Below are positions 8,282-15,641 of a DNA stretch of 64,000 nucleotides, one piece after another. The DNA is from a bacterium (GTDB lineage: Bacteria > Auribacterota > Tritonobacteria > UBA1439): NCBI GenBank assembly GCA_028716845.1, contig JAQUPF010000005.1, positions 62,001 through 126,000 of the forward strand, written 5' to 3'. The stretch's first letter is position 1. The number at the start of each line of letters is the position of its first letter. A model generated the notes under the pieces. That model searched no databases, was not told the origin of the DNA, and saw only the letters and a list, made by a program, of their open reading frames with translations. Made by a program: the position numbers and the translations under genes.

Positions 8282-8736
8282 TTGAGGTGGCCCGGCGTCA
8301 GGTCGACGACCTCGTCCACCGCGAGGGCGATGAGGTACTTCGGCGCCGGGAGGAGCGCCTCCGGGTGCCGCGGGTGCCCCTTGTCGCCCTGGACGCTGCG
8401 GATGATCCGCCGCGTGATGCGGCTCCGCATCCGCCGCCGCCACTCCCGCATGACGGACGGCGCGATCCGTTCCACCGGGACGATCGCCCCCCTTCCCTTC
8501 AGGCAGTATCCCCGGAAGCGGTGCTCGTCGGCCGCCGCGAGGCTCATCCGGGGATTCGCGGAGAGGTTCCGGTACGTCCGACCGCAGTAGAGGTCGAGGA
8601 GGTAGACGCGGCCGTCCCGGTACGCCTTGACGATCCCCTTGCAGGCGTTGTGGGGGACGCCGTTCTTCCCGACGGTGGTGATGATGACGAAGTTCTGCCG
8701 CCCGAAGAAATCGAGGACCTCGCTCGACAGCCGCAT
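8278..8736 (-). CDS. Pyridoxamine 5'-phosphate oxidase-like FMN-binding split-barrel protein
   Basis: A 152-residue protein with the split beta-barrel start typical of this superfamily: NFVIITTVGKNGVPHNACKG, then RVYLLDLYCGRTYRNLSANPRMSLA. The last third (RMRSRITRRIIRSVQGDK...) is Arg-rich and not part of the barrel. Probably binds FMN or a related flavin. It opens a run of small redox genes (FMN reductase, glutaredoxin) with overlapping or short junctions. A second member of the superfamily lies at 13276-13710. Confidence 0.75.
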   Translation of the reverse strand: MRLSSEVLDFFGRQNFVIITTVGKNGVPHNACKGIVKAYRDGRVYLLDLYCGRTYRNLSANPRMSLAAADEHRFRGYCLKGRGAIVPVERIAPSVMREWRRRMRSRITRRIIRSVQGDKGHPRHPEALLPAPKYLIALAVDEVVDLTPGHLK

Positions 8737-8745
8737 CGCCGCGCC

Positions 8746-8904
8746 TCAGATCCCCCCCGCCACGAGGCCGCCGATCACCGCCCCGACGACCGTGCTCACG
8801 TACGGGTTCCCGGCGAGCGGGCATCCCCCGCCGGCGCACCTCGAGAAGTGGCCGAGGAGGAATCCCGCCGCCCCGCCGACGACGACGCCGATCACGATCT
8901 TCAT
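8746..8904 (-). CDS. Small glycine-rich membrane protein (DUF6132-like)
   Basis: A 52-residue protein made of two hydrophobic glycine-rich segments (IVIGVVVGGAAGFLLGHF and VSTVVGAVIGGLVAGGI) joined by a short loop with two Cys (CAGGGC). This looks like the small two-helix DUF6132 family, whose role is unknown. ATG 8904 has a GGGAAGGGAGG site. A TATATAAT element at 8938-8945 is the likely promoter of this and the downstream redox genes. Confidence 0.65.
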   Translation of the reverse strand: MKIVIGVVVGGAAGFLLGHFSRCAGGGCPLAGNPYVSTVVGAVIGGLVAGGI

Positions 8905-8974
8905 GGTCCTCCCTTCCCCCTCCGGGGAAACCGCACCATTATATACCCCGCCGCCGCGGGCGAGAAGCCTCAAT

Positions 8975-9140
8975 CCACCGCTGATTTTTGCTGATCAGTA
9001 CGGATCTCCACGGATACAGCTGCAGCCCGAAGTCGAAAGGGGAAAGAGGAGGTGATCGGCTCGCCGCGGATCTCGCGAGATGCGAAATACGGGATGCGAA
9101 CGACGAACTGTCTATCATCAATCCGTGGAGATCCGCCGTG
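8975..9140. repeat. Degenerate CGGAT-type intergenic repeat
   Basis: The 280-base gap between 8905 and 9184 has no gene. It carries pieces of the ATCCGTGGAGATCCG repeat in both orientations: GTACGGATCTCCACGGAT at about 8998-9015 and CAATCCGTGGAGATCCG at about 9119-9135. The same core recurs near 37588, 41580 and 62511. Confidence 0.7.
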
Positions 9141-9184
9141 CGGAAGACATTCCAGTCCGTCCGCGGCACGGTCGACCGAGGCGG

Positions 9185-9979
9185 TCAGCGGGCGATGAAG
9201 TAGAGGCCGGAGAACGCCATGCCGAGGATGACGCCGAAGACCTCGAGCCAGGCGAGGTGGCGCCGGATGTTCTCCTCGACGATGTCGCGGATCTTCTCCG
9301 GGGGATACTGCGACAGCCGCTCCACGACCGCCGCCTTCACGTCGAAGCGGTCGAGGAGCAGCTGCGCGAGCGACTCCTCGGCGCCGTAGTGCCGCCGCAC
9401 GACCGGGTGCGACCGCCCGAAGAGGAACACCTCGATCGTGCCGGTCCTTTCCAGGACCGCCTCCACCATCGCGTCGTCCACCTTGAACCCATCGAGCTGC
9501 TCGGCGACGGAGGCCTGGAGTTCGCCGGCGGCCTCGTCGAGGTCCCTGATCCCCGTCCAGTGCGCGATCCTCCCCAGGAGCCCCAGCCGCTCGCCGAGGG
9601 CGCGGCGGATCTTCTCCCGGACGGCGTCGGACACGGCGTACGAGACGAGGTCCTCCCGGAACTCGTCGAGGAGGGCGTTGAGGGCGTCGCGCACCCGGTC
9701 GGCGTCCACCCGGCGGATCGCCTCCCGGAGCCGCGCCTCGAGCATCTCGGGGTTGATGATGTACTTCTCGACGGAGGCGGCGAGCGAGTGGATGATCTCC
9801 CTGCGGCGCTTCAGGATGACCCCCGAGCCGGGCAGGAACCGGTACCGCTCGAAGAGCATCCGGATGGCGACGGTGTTGGTGAAGCCGCCGATGAAGCCGC
9901 AGAGGAGGACCGGCGTGAGGACCCGGAAGGCGGGGTGCGCCCCCTCGAGGAGGAACGAGGCGGCGGTCAGCGCCCCCAC
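9185..9979 (-). CDS. DUF445 membrane protein
   Basis: A DUF445-family protein of at least 264 residues. The family hallmark GGFTNTVAIRMLFERY (residues about 29-44) follows a first helix, a long helical region comes next (IHSLAASVEKYIINPEMLEARLREAI, ALNALLDEFREDLVSYAV), and the C-terminus is a second helix (VFGVILGMAFSGLYFIAR). Function of the family is unknown. The reading frame stays open upstream of the GTG at 9979 (LSDRVNIGAAAITLV...), so the true start may be further upstream, possibly at CTG close to the preceding stop. Confidence 0.75.
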   Translation of the reverse strand: MGALTAASFLLEGAHPAFRVLTPVLLCGFIGGFTNTVAIRMLFERYRFLPGSGVILKRRREIIHSLAASVEKYIINPEMLEARLREAIRRVDADRVRDALNALLDEFREDLVSYAVSDAVREKIRRALGERLGLLGRIAHWTGIRDLDEAAGELQASVAEQLDGFKVDDAMVEAVLERTGTIEVFLFGRSHPVVRRHYGAEESLAQLLLDRFDVKAAVVERLSQYPPEKIRDIVEENIRRHLAWLEVFGVILGMAFSGLYFIAR

Positions 9980-10077
9980 GAGCGTGATGGCGGCGGCGCC
10001 GATGTTGACGCGGTCCGAGAGCCGCGTCCGGGACGAACGGGGGCGGCCCTCATCCGCCTCCGGAGAGGCCCCGGCGG

Positions 10078-10536
10078 TCAGAACGCCTCCCTCCGGTCCT
10101 CCGGCCCGCCCCGCGGAGGGTTCCGGTAGGGCATGTTCCGGTACCAGTCCCGCCCGATCTGCGCGCCGCGCGGGTCGGTCTCGGGAAGCTCCCGGGGGCC
10201 GTACTTCACCCGGCCGTAGGAGTCATAGTAGGGGGTGTCCGACCGCATGTCGTAATACGGATCCCTCCCCGCGGGGTAGGATCGCGGCGCGATCCTCCCC
10301 CCCGCCGCGCCGGGCACGGGCGTCGAGGCCACGGGGGGAAGGCGATCCTTGAACGAGTCGTACGGATCCTCCCGCGAGGCCTGGTACGGATCGTAGTAGT
10401 CGAGGTCGCTCCGCATCCCCGCCCCCACGCTGTAGCGCTCGTCCGGCGCCGGCTGGCCGCGGCCGTCCCGCGGGGCGCAGAGCATCGCGGCGGCGGAGAG
10501 AACAACGAACCATGGAATCAGGTTGCGCGCGCTCAT
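10078..10536 (-). CDS. Secreted Tyr/Asp/Pro-rich protein of unknown function
   Basis: A 152-residue protein with a signal peptide (residues 1 to about 28: hydrophobic WFVVLSAAAMLC then GQPAPD). The mature part is low-complexity and rich in Tyr, Asp, Pro and Arg, with repeated short units such as DLDYYDPYQ, EDPYDSFKD, DPYYDMRSD and PYYDSYG. Possibly a matrix or surface protein; no known family is recognised. It follows the P-loop NTPase gene by 15 bases. Confidence 0.6.
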   Translation of the reverse strand: MSARNLIPWFVVLSAAAMLCAPRDGRGQPAPDERYSVGAGMRSDLDYYDPYQASREDPYDSFKDRLPPVASTPVPGAAGGRIAPRSYPAGRDPYYDMRSDTPYYDSYGRVKYGPRELPETDPRGAQIGRDWYRNMPYRNPPRGGPEDRREAF

Positions 10537-10551
10537 CCCGGCCTCCTCCCC

Positions 10552-11166
10552 TCAGTCGAGGGCGAATTCCATGCTCCGCAGACGGTCGTCGCCGATGCGC
10601 TCGGCGAGGAACGCCATCGTCATGTCCAGCCGCCTGTTCAGCCCCCCGCCGACGACGAGCGTGTCGTCCCGCGCCTCCCCGATCGCCTCCCTGATGCGCC
10701 GGTCGATGTCCACCTGGAACTCCTCGTTCGTGGAGCGGACGCCGTCCTCCATCCCCCGGTTGCGGCTCAGCCGGAGGTGGTCGTCGAGCGATATGTAGAC
10801 GAGGAACGAGTAGGTCCGCCGCCAGTTGTCCGAGGCCGGCTTGATGGCGCGATAGACGGCGGGGTCCACGTAGCCGAGCTCGGCGCCCCGCTCGGCGAAG
10901 ATGGTGTTGTCGAACACGCACCGGTCGCAGAGCAGGAAGTCCGGCAGCCGCTCGGCGTGCTCGAGCTCGAGGCGGATCTGCTCCTTCAGGATCCAGTACT
11001 GCCCCCGCGCCACCGACCCGCTCTCGTTGATGTCGAAGGGGCAGAGGCGGGAGAGCTCCGGCACCATTTCAACCTGGAAGGCGCGGTACTTGAGCTCGCT
11101 GAAGAGGCGGTGGACGAACGTCGTCTTCCCGACGCCGAACGTCCCGATGACGCCGATCTTGTACAT
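10552..11166 (-). CDS. P-loop ATPase/kinase (AAA_28-like)
   Basis: A 204-residue soluble protein. The Walker A loop is at the N-terminus (GTFGVGKTTFVHRLF, residues about 8-22), a Walker B-like DFLLCDRCVFDN follows at about residue 76, and a possible lid region DDHLRLSRNRGMEDGVR lies near residue 128. The layout resembles AAA_28/NadR-type kinases that phosphorylate small molecules or nucleosides. A TATACT element at 11186-11191 and GGGAGG lie upstream, so it probably starts the transcript that includes the secreted Tyr-rich protein and DUF445. Confidence 0.7.
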   Translation of the reverse strand: MYKIGVIGTFGVGKTTFVHRLFSELKYRAFQVEMVPELSRLCPFDINESGSVARGQYWILKEQIRLELEHAERLPDFLLCDRCVFDNTIFAERGAELGYVDPAVYRAIKPASDNWRRTYSFLVYISLDDHLRLSRNRGMEDGVRSTNEEFQVDIDRRIREAIGEARDDTLVVGGGLNRRLDMTMAFLAERIGDDRLRSMEFALD

Positions 11167-11249
11167 GCAGCACCCGCCTCCCTTTAGTATATACCCCGGA
11201 CGGCCTGCGCGGAAGCCCTCGCCCGGAGGAAAGTATCGGGGTCAGACCT

Positions 11250-12263
11250 CTACTTTATACTAACAAGCCGGTCCTGGACCCGCATCAGGCGCATCTGCAG
11301 TTTCCGATCTTTCGATATCTTCCCCTGAAACCGCATATGAGCGTTCGCCACGGCGGCTCCCCCTATCCCCCCCAGTTTCTCTCCCAGCTTCTGGAGAGGT
11401 TCATGGCTCATGTTCAGCCTGCAACTCATCTCTATCAGCACCCGCCGCGCCTCCCTGTGCGGCGAGTGCGCCTTCAAAAGATCCTCGGGCTTCACTCCGT
11501 ACTCCTCGCCCACCACCCGCGCGATCTCCCTCATCGGGGTCGTGCCCTGCAATATGCGGGTCTGCGGCTGTTCCTTCCGCACCCACTCCCGTCCCTCGAT
11601 AAACGTCTTCCTCGCCCACTCGATGAAGCTGTCTGTCCCCAGCACCACGCCCGCGCGCGCCTCCGCGAGCGGGCTCCTGGCCCCCTTGAGCAACCCGGAG
11701 AGGACGAAGTCACGATATCTGTTCTTGCCCGCCTTGTTGTTTCCCCCCATAGAGTCCAGCACCACATCATACGTCACGAACGCATCCTGCTTCCCTGATC
11801 CTATGTACCCCGGGAAGCTGCTCCACCTGTACCCGTTCAGTATCTTCGCCCTCTCCTCGACCGGCAGCTCCGTGTACTTCTTCAGCCGCACCGGATTCAG
11901 GTGCAGATACCGGCTCAGCTCCTTCAGGTACTCATCCGCCTCCACCACGATCGCTTTGAATCTCCCCTGATACAGGTGCCCCGCACGGTGGTGCCGCAGG
12001 TTGTAGTACGTCGTGTAGGCCGTATTGAACCGCTGCATGAACCTGCTCAGGTTCGCCTCAAGCGTCCTGAGCAAAAAGTGGAAGTGATTGCTCATCAAGA
12101 CGTAGCAATGCACTTCCACCTTGAACCGCTCGATACTCTCTCTCAGCGCCTCGAGAAATCGCACCCTGTCTCTGTCGTCCCCGAATATCCGACCCCGCTC
12201 GCTCCCGCGGCTCGTGACGTGATACCATGCTCCCGGATATTCGATCCGCAGCGGTCTCGCCAT
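11250..12263 (-). CDS. REP-associated tyrosine transposase (RAYT, HUH/Y1 family) with DnaA-like C-terminus
   Basis: A 337-residue transposase. The N-terminal Y1 domain starts MARPLRIEYPGAWYHVTSRG, has the HUH motif as HFHFLLRT (SNHFHFLLRTLEANLS) and the catalytic Tyr in the helix ELSRYLHLNPVR. The C-terminal third (about 245-320: TPMREIARVVGEEYGVK..., HSPHREARRVLIEMSCRL) resembles the DnaA domain IV helix-turn-helix often fused to RAYTs. The last codons lie inside the left inverted repeat. TATAAT at 12275-12270 is followed by six bases and then ATG 12263, with no ribosome-binding site, suggesting a leaderless mRNA. Confidence 0.9.
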   Translation of the reverse strand: MARPLRIEYPGAWYHVTSRGSERGRIFGDDRDRVRFLEALRESIERFKVEVHCYVLMSNHFHFLLRTLEANLSRFMQRFNTAYTTYYNLRHHRAGHLYQGRFKAIVVEADEYLKELSRYLHLNPVRLKKYTELPVEERAKILNGYRWSSFPGYIGSGKQDAFVTYDVVLDSMGGNNKAGKNRYRDFVLSGLLKGARSPLAEARAGVVLGTDSFIEWARKTFIEGREWVRKEQPQTRILQGTTPMREIARVVGEEYGVKPEDLLKAHSPHREARRVLIEMSCRLNMSHEPLQKLGEKLGGIGGAAVANAHMRFQGKISKDRKLQMRLMRVQDRLVSIK

Positions 12264-12269
12264 GCCGCC

Positions 12270-12278
12270 ATTATACCA
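12270..12278 (-). promoter_or_regulatory. Extended -10 element TGGTATAAT for the RAYT gene
   Basis: TGnTATAAT sits so that exactly six bases (GGCGGC) separate the hexamer from the ATG at 12263. Transcription would start at or next to the A of the start codon. Confidence 0.6.
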
Positions 12279-12322
12279 CGCCGGCCGGCTTTAGTAGTAT
12301 AGAGTAGAGGTCTGACCCCGAT

Positions 12323-13045
12323 TCAGGGGATGAGGAGGGCGGCGGCCGAGGCGGCGGCGACGGCCAGGAGCGCCCAGCGGACGAAGCCGGCCCCTCCCCG
12401 GATCGCCAGCCGGGCCGCCGTCCAGGCGCCGAGCATCGTCCCCGCGGCAAGGACGAGGCCCGGCTCCCAGGCCACCTGTCCCCGCGCGACGAAGACGACG
12501 AGGGCGCAGAGCGTCAGGCACAGGACGATGAGGACCTTGACGGCGGTGCCCCGCATGAGGTCGTAGCCGCCGCAGAGGACGAGGCCGGCGACGATGAAAA
12601 TGCCGACGCCCGCCTGGATGAAGCCGCCGTAGGCGCCGATGGCGAAGAACAGGGCGAAGCGGGACCACGCCCGGGGCGCCGGGCCGGCCGGGGATCTCCC
12701 CCGCACCCACCGGTTCGGGTCGGCCGCGAGAACGGGGAGCATGGCGAGCATCATCACGCCGATCGCGCGGCGCATGATCTCCTCGCCCAGCCCCGAGGCG
12801 ATCCAGGCCCCGAGGAGCGCCCCGGCGACCGCCGGGATCGCCGCGCGGAGGTCGCGCGGGAGGTCGAGGAGGCCGTGCCGCCGGAAGGCGCCGGCGGCGA
12901 CCACGCTCTGGAGGAGGACGGCGACGCGGTTCGTCCCGTTCGCGACGGTGGGGGGCAGACCGGCGAGGATCAGGAGCGGCAGCGTGATGAGCGAGCCGCT
13001 CCCGGCGAGCGTGTTCGCGAAGCCGGCGGCAAACCCCCCCGCCAA
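12323..13045 (-). CDS. TauE/SafE-family membrane transporter
   Basis: About 240 residues with seven to eight helices. Family features: AAGFANTLAGSGSLITLPLLI (first repeat, with the Gly-Ser-Gly turn) and IGAYGGFIQAGVGIFIVAGLV (second repeat), both matching the TauE/SafE sulfite/anion exporter fold. The listed start is TTG 13045, but the frame is open upstream (IIRLLLLAGGF), where a strong AGGAGGT site at 13073-13067 stands seven bases before an ATA codon at 13060. That spacing suggests initiation at ATA, giving five more residues and a complete first helix. Anion substrate unknown (sulfite or an organosulfur compound is usual). Confidence 0.8.
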   Translation of the reverse strand: MAGGFAAGFANTLAGSGSLITLPLLILAGLPPTVANGTNRVAVLLQSVVAAGAFRRHGLLDLPRDLRAAIPAVAGALLGAWIASGLGEEIMRRAIGVMMLAMLPVLAADPNRWVRGRSPAGPAPRAWSRFALFFAIGAYGGFIQAGVGIFIVAGLVLCGGYDLMRGTAVKVLIVLCLTLCALVVFVARGQVAWEPGLVLAAGTMLGAWTAARLAIRGGAGFVRWALLAVAAASAAALLIP

Positions 13046-13275
13046 TAGTAGAAGACGTATTATACAACCTCCTGCATCGGAAAAGGATATGATGTATTTC
13101 CCCTACACCATGATCTTCACCGATCGACCGCTGCATGCACGCGCACGCTGCAACCGGTGACTCGGCATGGCGGAGGATGCGGGGGAGCGACAACTCCGCA
13201 GTTTGATGGAAGGGATCAAGCGGCGAAACCATTCTCCCCGCATCATGATCGGCCAGTCCGCCGGATCCCGGTTTC

Positions 13276-13710
13276 TCATTTCCTCGTCGTGAATGCGTCA
13301 GGCAGGGTGCGCGCCCGGCCGCCGCCTCCGAGGAGGGGGAGGACCCGGACGACGCGGAACGTGACGAGGTACCTCGGCCCCGAAACCTCCCCCGGCGGTA
13401 TGCGCCGGCGGCGGAGCCTCGCGATGCGCGGGCTGTCCCTCTCCTCGCCGGTCATCTCCAGGTGCAGCCGGACGCCCCTCCAGCCGGGCCCCCGCTCGAC
13501 GAAGAGGTAGGCGGCGCGGGGGTTCGACCGCAGGTTCGCCCGGGTGAGGCGGTCGGCCATGATGAAGGCGACGCGCCGCCCGCCGAGGATGTGCGGCCGC
13601 GCGTAGAGCGCCGCGTTCACCCTGCCGGAGGCGTCGGCGGTGGCGAGGACGCCGGTCCCCCGGCGGCCCTCGAAGTACGCGGCGAGATCCTTTCCGAGAA
13701 CGGACTTCAT
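13276..13710 (-). CDS. Pyridoxamine 5'-phosphate oxidase-like FMN-binding protein
   Basis: A 144-residue split-barrel flavoprotein (GTGVLATADASGRVNAALYARPHI, then MADRLTRANLRSNPRAAYLFVE). The pattern 'LTRANLRSNPRAAYLF' is typical of the general stress-protein 26/PNPOx group that binds FMN or F420. ATG 13710 is chosen because it begins the conserved region (MKSVLGKDLAAYFEG); an in-frame GTG at 13752 exists. A GATATAAT element lies at 13758-13765. Gene is isolated between repeats and the RAYT/TauE region. Confidence 0.75.
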   Translation of the reverse strand: MKSVLGKDLAAYFEGRRGTGVLATADASGRVNAALYARPHILGGRRVAFIMADRLTRANLRSNPRAAYLFVERGPGWRGVRLHLEMTGEERDSPRIARLRRRRIPPGEVSGPRYLVTFRVVRVLPLLGGGGRARTLPDAFTTRK

Positions 13711-13819
13711 TTCAGCGGGCGGAACGGTGCGGCGAACGGCGCCCCTCCGCACCGCTCATTATATCGCCGCGCGGGGCGGCCGGCCAGGCGTATTCGCCGC
13801 CGCGGGGAAAGAGGAGGCG

Positions 13820-13935
13820 ATTGCCTTGCCGCGGATGCACGCGGATTCAACCACCGCCAGAAGTTGAAAGCCGAACGCAACAAGCGGACAGAACCGAAGC
13901 CGCGCGAATACTGGGGGGGCAACCGAACCGCGGGA
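13820..13935. repeat. Degenerate intergenic repeat
   Basis: The gap 13711-13944 has no gene. It holds CCGCGGATGCACGCGGATTC and a 'AGTTGAAAGCCGAACGCAACAAG' type segment that resembles the repeat family seen around 43 kb. Confidence 0.5.
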
Positions 13936-13944
13936 GGCCGGCGG

Positions 13945-15432
13945 TCACTTCACGACGACTGCCTGCGTCGCGAGGCCGGTCACCCAGCTCGAGCCCCGCT
14001 CGGGTGATTGCCGGGGCTCGACGCAGACGGCCATGAGCGTGTAGGCGCCGGGGTCGGTGTCGGGAGGAACGGCGAAGGAGAAGCGGCCCCGGGGGTTCCC
14101 GGTCGCGTTGAAATCGGTGAGGACGGGGGCGATCCCCTGCCTGAATCGAGTGTCCGGCCCCATCGTCACTATCGCGCCCGTCGGCGTCTCCACGCCGAAG
14201 TAGACGTCCACGCGGGGCGCGATGTCGTCGAGCGCCCACTCGACCGTCAGCTCGCCGCCCGCGGCGACCGTGCCGGGGCTCGCCGTGAACGCGGCCCGCG
14301 GATCTGGCGGCGGGACCGGGGGAGGCGGAGGCGGCGCCGGGGAAGGCGGCGCCCCGCGCACGGGATGGTTCACGAGGCCCGGCTCGTTGATGCCGTTGCC
14401 GCTCACCGTGTACGAGTGGCCGTCCGTCGTGATGGAGACGTGGCCGTTCGTCGTGTGGCAGTAGGCCATGTTCTCCGGCGCCCAGTCCGGACTGTTCGTG
14501 TCTCCCGCCGCGAGCCGGAGGATCCGCTGCGGCCTCTGCTCGACGACCCGCTGGAGGCGCTCGACCGTGGTCCTGCGCGGGTGGCCGTAGCCGTTCCTGT
14601 TCCAGACCGAGATGACGGCGACCTCGGGGCCCATGGCCTGGAGGAACGAGGAGGAGGAGGTGCCGTTCGTGTCCGAGCCGTGGTGGTCCACGTGCAGGAC
14701 ATCCACCGTGCGGCCGAAGTCATCGGCGACGACCCTGGAGACCGCGTTCTCCGCCCCCCCCTCGGCGTCGCTGCCGACGTAGAAATCGAAGTGCTTGTAT
14801 GTCACGAGGGCGGTGATCGACTTGTTGTTCTCGGTGATGCCGCTCGTGATGTCCCGACGGCCGCGGACGTAGATCGCCTTCTGCGTGTCGGGCGCGCCGA
14901 CCGTGAGGAAGCGGAGGACCGCCCCGTCGCCGAGGTGGATATCCGACGTCCCGTCAACCCATACGGTCCTCCTCTTTCCCGACCGGTTGACGAGGTTGAG
15001 GTAGTCCGCGTTGATGTTGGAGCCGGTGGACTGCCTGGACCCGCCCCTGTCATAGAAGGTGCCGAACGCCGGGGCCCAGCCGTCCCGGGCAACGCCGCCC
15101 ATAAGGTTCACGAGGTGGTACAACCCGCAGATGTGGTCGGTGTGGTAATGGCCGGCGACCGCGTAGTGGATGTAGTGGATCCCCTCGCGGTCGAGGAGTT
15201 GCTTCGCGGTCTGGGCCCAGGTGCGCGCCTCGCCCAGGTCGTAGAGGACGACGGTGCCGTCCGGGCCCCTGATGACCGTTCCGGTGCCGGAGCTCCCGCC
15301 GCCCCAGACGCACCAGATGTCGAGCGAGCCGGCGGAGAGGAGGGCCGGGGCGGCGATGAACAGGAGTGAGAGGACGAGCGCCGCCGCGCGGGCGCGCCTG
15401 CGCCGGGCCGTGCCGCCGCCTGCCTGCATCAT
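13945..15432 (-). CDS. Secreted ComEC-like metallo-beta-lactamase-fold hydrolase, copy 1
   Basis: A 495-residue secreted protein: Arg-rich start and signal peptide (to about residue 35, ...APALLSAGS), then a metallo-beta-lactamase domain of the ComEC/Rec2 C-terminal type. Visible metal motifs are GHYHTDHICGL (HxHxDH), a central GSDAEGGAENAV strand and HVDHHGSD. A Pro-rich linker (about 365-385) leads to a C-terminal beta-sandwich of about 100 residues (RVDVYFGVETPTGAIVTM ... GAYTLMAVCVEP). Family knowledge: ComEC MBL domains degrade one strand of DNA or cleave phosphodiesters, so an extracellular nuclease is plausible. A second copy follows upstream. ATG 15432 sits ten bases after GGAGG; GTG 15441 is also possible. 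The Pho-like operator is at 15493-15520. Confidence 0.8.
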   Translation of the reverse strand: MMQAGGGTARRRRARAAALVLSLLFIAAPALLSAGSLDIWCVWGGGSSGTGTVIRGPDGTVVLYDLGEARTWAQTAKQLLDREGIHYIHYAVAGHYHTDHICGLYHLVNLMGGVARDGWAPAFGTFYDRGGSRQSTGSNINADYLNLVNRSGKRRTVWVDGTSDIHLGDGAVLRFLTVGAPDTQKAIYVRGRRDITSGITENNKSITALVTYKHFDFYVGSDAEGGAENAVSRVVADDFGRTVDVLHVDHHGSDTNGTSSSSFLQAMGPEVAVISVWNRNGYGHPRRTTVERLQRVVEQRPQRILRLAAGDTNSPDWAPENMAYCHTTNGHVSITTDGHSYTVSGNGINEPGLVNHPVRGAPPSPAPPPPPPVPPPDPRAAFTASPGTVAAGGELTVEWALDDIAPRVDVYFGVETPTGAIVTMGPDTRFRQGIAPVLTDFNATGNPRGRFSFAVPPDTDPGAYTLMAVCVEPRQSPERGSSWVTGLATQAVVVK

Positions 15433-15492
15433 CGAGATCACGCCTCCACCCCCTTTTCCCGCCACAAGCATCGCATCCGTGGGGATCCCGCG

Positions 15493-15520
15493 TGTCATGG
15501 AAATGTGAAGAGAATGTCAG
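15493..15520 (-). promoter_or_regulatory. Pho-box-like triple direct repeat upstream of MBL copy 1
   Basis: On the plus strand TGTCAT, TGTGAA and TGTCAG begin at 15493, 15504 and 15515, an exact 11-base period; read on the gene strand these are CTGACA, TTCACA and ATGACA. This matches the PhoB/PhoP style of 6-7 base direct repeats spaced one helical turn apart. It ends 60 bases before ATG 15432. The same arrangement occurs before copy 2. Confidence 0.6.
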
Positions 15521-15641
15521 TGTTCAGGGGGTTTTCCCGCCGGGGCGCCGCAGGGACTTCCCGCGGCCCGCGCCGGGTCTCTCCCGCCCATCTTCATCCG
15601 CCCGGCGGCGCCCGCAACCGGCCGGCCTCTTTCGCCGGCGG

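Larger units (their letters stand above)
11236..12321 (-). mobile_element. RAYT-type single-gene transposon with 27-bp terminal inverted repeats
   Basis: Left end 11236-11262 and right end 12295-12321 are inverted copies of one 27-bp sequence starting TCGGGGTCAGACCTCTACT, with one mismatch. They enclose one transposase gene and little else, so the unit is about 1.09 kb. No target-site duplication is expected for HUH enzymes and none was seen. The right end abuts the stop region of the TauE/SafE gene (12323). Confidence 0.85.
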
